Below are positions 17,552-21,641 of a DNA stretch of 21,641 nucleotides, piece by piece. Under the pieces are notes generated by a model that was not told the origin of the DNA, made no database searches, and was given only the letters and a program-made list of their open reading frames with translations. The translations under genes and the position numbers were made by a program. Positions within the stretch are counted from its first letter, which is position 1; each line of letters begins with the position of its first letter. Source of the stretch: Chara braunii (taxonomy: Eukaryota; Streptophyta; Charophyceae; Charales; Characeae); the NCBI GenBank assembly GCA_003427395.1, contig BFEA01000243.1, forward strand, positions 253,516 through 275,156. Direction: 5' to 3'.

Positions 17552-17975
17552 TCAAGCACGAGGTCTGACAACCCGTCTAGATCTGGTTACATTCGGGGTC
17601 CCTCGGGGACGAGGTCGTGACCCGAAGCCATACATAGCATTCATTGGAGATCCGTTAACGTGGATCTGCGGTTCTTTGACTAACGCATTCTCCGAAAAGA
17701 CGGACATGTATTTCATCCGAACGAAAACTCCCGATCGGGCTAAGGAATTCCCAATACAGTCCTGTATGTCAAACACTTTCTCTTCCACTTCATGCCACAA
17801 CGAAAAGTTTTGGACATGCCCTCCTATAAGGAGATCCGGCCACCCATCTACACATTTTGGCCCGCGCGCTTCTACGAATTTGGACCCCTCAATTACCACC
17901 TCGTTTCGTGACACAAGCACAACTGCATTGACGAGTTTCCCACTTTTGTTACAAGTGGCGACACACAGCACTCTA
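17552..17975 (-). CDS. Unrecognised exon-like frame, downstream half
   Basis: From about 17975 down to about 17620 the minus frame reads like real protein. Segments include CNKSGKLVNAVVLVSRNEVV, DGWPDLLIGGHVQNFSLWHE, EEKVFDIQDCIGNSLARSG and PQIHVNGSPMNAMYGFGS, with balanced hydrophobic and charged residues. The open frame itself extends to 18097 but its upstream part is poor. I do not recognise the family. It is out of phase with the frame at 18557-18190 on the same strand, so the two could be joined by an intron. One pair is donor GTATGC near 18216 and acceptor GCAG near 17925, which would keep the phase. The last codons (Arg-rich) may already be intron. No 24-bp repeats lie inside. Confidence 0.4.
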
Positions 17976-18557
17976 GCAAAATCGGTTTGGGATACAGTCA
18001 ACCTCACACAACAGTAAGACACAGCTTGTGGAGAAAGACCAGGGCAACGGAGCGGGTAGTGCTCCAGGAACGAGCAGTGACGAGCGCAGTCCAGCAACTC
18101 TTGTTTTCGAGCCTGTCCACGCGCGTGGCGACAATTTGACGTAGCGACACTCTAGGCGACTGAAATGGCGGCTAATGCAGCTCAGTGTTCTGCGCATACG
18201 GCTCAAGAACTTGTGTCCGAGGACAGCGCCAGGCAGCGTGATGAGGTCTCCAAACTCCAACATGTTGGCGAACTTGTACTGGCTTGCCCAAGGGCATCGA
18301 CTCTCCATCACGACCCAATTGACATCGTGCCAACCGTCAAGATGCATGTCCATGCACGGGACGACGGTCATCCACGGGTCCTCTTCGAAGTCCTCTCTGG
18401 TGGCTCCGTGGATCGAAGTCACGCCGTTGAAGTGCCTCACGGATTTCGCACAAGGAGGAAACGGTTCTGCCAAGCGCATGTGCGTCTCGGGACTCATGGT
18501 CTCCGGTGTCGAGAATATTGAATGCATGATCCGTGGTGTCCAGAAGTTCCCTTCCAT
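17973..18557 (-). CDS. Unrecognised exon-like frame, upstream half
   Basis: From ATG 18557 the frame reads MEGNFWTPRIMHSIFSTPET. Further on it has MRLAEPFPPCAKSVRHFNGV, EDFEEDPWMTVVPCMDMHLD, GWHDVNWVVMESRCPWASQY and FGDLITLPGAVLGHKFLS. It then turns into Arg/Ser-rich text up to the stop at 17973. The Trp/Met/Asp-rich composition is unlike a chance frame. No family is recognised. It probably forms one gene or gene remnant with the frame at 17552-17975. The plus-strand frame covering 17172-18017 looks like its shadow. Confidence 0.4.
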   Translation of the reverse strand: MEGNFWTPRIMHSIFSTPETMSPETHMRLAEPFPPCAKSVRHFNGVTSIHGATREDFEEDPWMTVVPCMDMHLDGWHDVNWVVMESRCPWASQYKFANMLEFGDLITLPGAVLGHKFLSRMRRTLSCISRHFSRLECRYVKLSPRAWTGSKTRVAGLRSSLLVPGALPAPLPWSFSTSCVLLLCEVDCIPNRFC

Positions 18558-18641
18558 TACGCACCCTACACACCACGGACACATATCAAATGAAACACAC
18601 GGCCACGCACACAGTCGTAAACGGGGTCGGCAAATGGCCAC

Positions 18642-19883
18642 TCCCTTTTGCCACGCCTACACGTAGTCGGCAGGTCACAAACTGTATATTCACGAGGTTC
18701 CACACGCTTTCAAGTACTTCACATGCACAGGGGAATGCGGCCCAATGACAGGGCGGATGACAGACGGAAACGTGATGTTAGCGACACCTGTCTACAACAC
18801 AATTAACATCCTGATTCGTAAACAACCGACAGATGAAGCTACGAAAAGTTGAAGTCTGTGCATTGAAATTATTCCGAGTCAATTCAAAAAAACATCGATA
18901 GACGCGGGTCGAAAAATGCACGGTCGCAATGCGAAGAACGGTCAAACCGAAGTGTTTGTAGGAAAGCGAAGTTCGACGGGATCCTAACTTTGAGAAGGTG
19001 CGAGAGACTGGGAGATAGAGAGCTAACCGCCACAACACGTTCGTAGCAACGCGAAGCGATTGCTTAATTCCACTGCCCAGGAGGGAAACCGAAGTCTCGT
19101 TGGAAAAAGGTCGATAATTGGTAGTCTGCCGACATCCGAACTTGTGTCCTTGATGCAATTAACGGGCCACAGGGAACACCCAAGTAAGAACCTGCATCAT
19201 ACGGAAATGCGAAGTTCGCCTGGATCCGCACCTGACGTTTGTGCCAATATCCGTCCCTGCGTGCGTTTCGGAATCATGGCGCACAAGGACGACCACAGTC
19301 TCAAAGGTGGCCCGACGAGAAGGCGGTTTCACGGTATTCTACGCGGCGGACGTCCGAAGCTCCGATTTGGGCAAGCGTGGTCGATGACTGGATTTCGAGG
19401 CCCCTCGAAGTTCGGAAACGGGCGGACTTGGTTATTGTTCAAATCCAAGGGCAACCAGGTGAGCCACACATAGGGCTCATCCATAACTTCGTGAGAGCGC
19501 GTGAGAGAGGCAGACAAGGTCTGTCGAGCTCTCGGTCCCGCAGTGTCTTGAAGTCCGGATTCCGGCGAACTTCGCATTCTAGCACATTAAGACAACAACA
19601 CAAGTTCGCCCGCACTCGAACTCGACGCGTTTCCAAACGGTCGTCGGCCTTTTCACGCTCCAAAAATCTCATGTCTAGTTATCGATCGTCAGAAGAAGTT
19701 CGGATACTGGCAAACTTCGAGTATTTTCCATACCGCCTTCGGTCCTTTGATGCGCATGCGGTACCGGACAGGCTTGCGTTGCTGTGCGAATCAAGTGGCT
19801 CATGAGAGGGCGAATGGGAATGGGAAGTTCGCCGGGATCCGGACTTCGTCGGGTGGCGGGGTTTTTTATCAAATCCATATCAG
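18642..19883. other. Palindrome-rich intergenic region, no genes seen
   Basis: Eight 24-bp family members lie between 18968 and 19847. Short open frames on both strands have translations dominated by the repeats (for example V-R-I-L-A-N-F) and no domain. I see nothing else. Confidence 0.6.
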
Positions 19884-19969
19884 GGTTCGATGGCCGACGA
19901 GGTTAGATGGCCCACGAGGTTCGATGGCCGACGAGGTTCGATGGCCGACAAAGGTTCGATGGCAGACGA
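19884..19969. repeat. 17-bp tandem repeat, five units
   Basis: GGTTCGATGGCCGACGA starts at 19884, 19901, 19918, 19935 (18 bp) and 19953, with one or two changes per unit. Confidence 0.9.
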
Positions 19970-20202
19970 GGATCAATCGACCGCTGCAAGATCTTCGTTC
20001 AACCAGCGATCAGATCGAACCCCCGTCGGCCACCAAACAGTCGTTCCGATTGTACACCATTCAGTTTCCAACGATTGATCGACTGCAGGGCGGATGTGTA
20101 GCGGGAGTGGGGGGCGGATTGGACATCCGTTGATAGAACGATCAGAAAAGAAAAGAAGAAGACAGTGTCGCTCCGTTCTTCATTGTTGGTTTCGTCTTCC
20201 AG

Positions 20203-20900
20203 TCAATCAAATCGTATCGATGGAAATCATTCACTCAATCAAATCAACCATGTACTAACAGTCCATTCTTCCGAACTCGCTCATCGTGTCGATGGACGTG
20301 CCGTCTTGCCAATATATTGTCATGTGCTGGTTGAGAACTCGTTCCGATTTTGCTCAACCTGCACACAAACACAGACTGACATTGCCAAGTTCTAGGCGAT
20401 TGGAATGACTTGCCTGCGCTGCAATCACCAGCAATCGGTCGACTGCTGTTCATTTCATCGTAGGCAAGTCCTTCCCTTCTCTTGGAGCGTCGAAATGGCA
20501 GGATAAGCAAAATCGACGCGCGTTCTCAGCCAACCGATTAATTGATTGAACGATCCAGCAATCGGATCGGACATTCATTGATTGGATGAACAACTCTGAT
20601 TGGAGTGGAAAAAGAAAAAATGAATTATTGTTCGTTTTGCGTTTTCGTTATCCATTCAATCAATGGAAATCTCTCAATCACGCTCCACGCGTGGAATGAA
20701 CGATCCAGGCGTAGGCTCGTTCGATTTCGCTCATCGTGTCGATGGGAATCTCTCAATAAACCAAAGCAATCATGTTCCACACGTGGATTCATTAGATTTT
20801 GATCATCGTGTCGATCGGATTCGTTCCGATTTCGCTCATCCTGCACACAAACAAAGACTTGCATTGTCGCGCTTGGGGAGATGGGAATGTGTACCTGAGA
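20203..20900. repeat. Dispersed and tandem repeats around TCATCGTGTCGATGG
   Basis: TCATCGTGTCGAT(G/C)G occurs at 20281, 20731 and 20803. A 47-bp segment containing CGTTCCGATTT and CTGCACACAAACA occurs at about 20339-20386 and 20821-20868. GGAAATC/GGGAATCTCTCAAT followed by CCACGCGTGG or CCACACGTGG recurs at about 20664 and 20742. Simple ATTGATTGA blocks lie between. No gene is seen. Confidence 0.65.
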
Positions 20901-20908
20901 TGAAGTTA

Positions 20909-21003
20909 ACAGCAATAGGACGGGACATTGATTGATTGAACGGTCCGCCTAACATTGATTGATTGATGAACAGCAATAGGACGGGACATTGATTGATTGA
21001 ACA
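20909..21003. repeat. 61-bp tandem duplication
   Basis: A 32-33 bp segment, CAGCAATAGGACGGGACATT followed by GATTGATTGAAC, is present at 20910-20941 and 20971-21002. Confidence 0.85.
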
Positions 21004-21151
21004 GGGATTGACATTTATTGACTGAACGTTCAAGTGCGGAAAAACAAATACATTAGCGCTCCATTCTCCTTACTCGTTTCCGTCTTCCCTTCATTCAACC
21101 CAAACCATTTAGCGCAGCATCCATCCGATCTCGTTCAAACCACCATATTTC

Positions 21152-21369
21152 CAAGTGCGCGAGTGTTTCGTCCATGGATTTCTGTCAACTTGAGCAAGCG
21201 ATCAACCGCGCAGACAATCGATCAGCGAAATGAATCATCAGCCAGATCGAAATGAGTCATCACCCAGATCGGAATGAATCTTAAGAAAGATCGGAGTGAA
21301 TCTTCAGCCTGCGCGGTTGATCGGTTGCGCAAGATGAATCTATGCAAGGACGACACACTCGCGCACTTG
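21152..21369. repeat. Inverted repeat with a 22-bp tandem array at its centre
   Basis: The left arm 21152-21213 (AAGTGCGCGAGTG ... CGATCAACCGCGCAG) pairs with the right arm 21309-21369 (CTGCGCGGTTGATCG ... CACTCGCGCACTT), with moderate mismatch in the middle. The 95-bp centre is about four copies of a 22-bp unit GATCG(A/G)AATGA(A/G)TC. No coding capacity is seen. Confidence 0.75.
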
Positions 21370-21395
21370 AGCACATGTGCATACGGGCATTCCGC

Positions 21396-21559
21396 TGGAG
21401 ACGCGCGCATTGCAGATGCACATACTCGTTTAAAAGACAGGTGGTGGGGAACAGGTCGCACCTGTAGGACACACGCGCATTGCATACATGCCACGTCATG
21501 CATCCGCGAACAAAAACCTTCCGGATGGAGACGCGCACATGCACATGCACACACTCGTT
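21396..21559. repeat. Direct repeat, about 34 bp, 130 bp apart
   Basis: TGGAGACGCGC(G/A)CAT followed by GCA-ATGCACA-ACTCGTT is found at 21396-21430 and 21526-21559. CACGCGCATTGCAT at about 21472 is a third partial match. Confidence 0.65.
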
Positions 21560-21581
21560 CAGTCTCCATAAACACATTTGC

Positions 21582-21641
21582 CAGGGTTGTCGAACCCCGG
21601 CCCGGGGACCCCGCCGGGGTTCCGGGGTTCCGGGGGTCGGC
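21582..21641. mobile_element. Possible hAT-type terminus, cut by the window end
   Basis: CAGGGTTGTCGAACCCCGG begins at 21582 after AT-rich DNA. It is followed by a GC-rich self-complementary run (CCCCGGCCCGGGG, CCGGGGTTCCGGGGTTCC). hAT transposons commonly begin CAGGGTTG(C/G)C(A/C)AAC. The other end and the 8-bp target duplication are not visible, so this rests on the first bases only. Confidence 0.3.

Larger units (their letters stand above)
8889..19847. repeat. Family of dispersed 24-bp near-palindromes
   Basis: Members have constant length 24, with arms GAAGTTCG and CGAACTTC around an 8-base core such as GATGCCGG (or its complement). Copies are at 8889-8912, 9181-9204, 9284-9307, 10870-10893, 10988-11011, 11047-11080 (with a 10-bp internal duplication), 11138-11161, 11429-11452, 12468-12491, 12669-12692, 12798-12821, 12855-12878, about 12974-12996, 16656-16679, 16822-16845, 16993-17016, 17116-17139, 17331-17354, 18968-18991, 19121-19144, 19211-19234, 19407-19430, 19550-19573, 19601-19624, 19695-19718 and 19824-19847. 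Both orientations of the asymmetric core occur. Spacing is irregular, no target duplications are obvious, and most flanks are unrelated. Identity of the family is seen directly; its mechanism is unknown. Confidence 0.9.

Noticed and set aside
17172-18017. 281-codon frame on the plus strand
   Set aside because: The Thr/Ser/Arg-rich translation lacks hydrophobic patterning. The minus strand reads much more like protein over the same bases.
8889-19847. CRISPR-like array
   Set aside because: The 24-bp units have irregular spacing from tens to thousands of bases, lie in both orientations and inside coding sequence, and are degenerate. The context is eukaryotic.

Overview
The window looks like nuclear DNA of a eukaryote. 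It has spliceosomal introns with GTAAG donors and pyrimidine-rich TACAG acceptors, very long exons, many decayed copies, nested tandem repeats, foldback elements and a tRNA-derived scrap. It has no bacterial operons or ribosome-binding sites. The protein style and repeat load make me think of a large-genome streptophyte alga such as Chara. That is an impression from memory, not something the window proves.

The main content is one two-part coding module present twice, in opposite orientation and tail to tail. The left copy (+ strand) is P1 (625-5512) followed by U1 (about 6213-7738). The right copy (- strand) is P2 (16585-12377), an acidic continuation (12635-11775), and U2 (10665-9630). P is a protein of about 1400 residues. 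It has a ParB/sulfiredoxin-like N-terminal region, a degenerate permuted (beta-class) N4/N6 aminomethyltransferase-like core, a conserved 'WGH...WH' C-terminal domain and a Gly/Pro/Lys-rich tail. U carries a Ulp1/SENP-type (C48) cysteine protease domain. The same phase-1 intron lies upstream of the protease domain in both U copies. P1 and U1 are heavily broken. P2 is open for 1402 codons except for one TGA. In both copies P lies just upstream of U, so P and U look like one inherited unit, possibly one polyprotein gene of a mobile or multicopy family.

The second major feature is a family of about 25 dispersed near-palindromes of constant 24-bp length (arms GAAGTTCG / CGAACTTC). They are almost confined to 8.9-19.9 kb. 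They lie in intergenic DNA, in foldback arms and inside the P2 coding tail, where four copies sit in the same reading frame and encode K-S-A-G-I-R-T-like heptads.

Region by region: 1-620 imperfect tandem repeats; 625-5512 P1 relic ending in a 15-bp minisatellite; 5537-6200 a perfect 24-bp palindrome and 142-bp repeats; 6213-7738 U1 relic; 7861-8136 tandem repeats; 8137-8860 low-quality DNA with ambiguous bases and a tRNA-like scrap, at the junction between the two modules; 8868-9395 foldback elements; 9630-10665 U2; 10666-11699 U2 intron carrying a 630-bp foldback; 11700-16585 acidic exon and P2; 16.6-17.5 kb palindrome-rich flank; 17.55-18.56 kb an unrecognised gene-like region (- strand); 18.6-19.9 kb more palindromes; 19.9-21.6 kb several tandem and inverted repeats, ending in a possible hAT-type terminus cut by the window edge.
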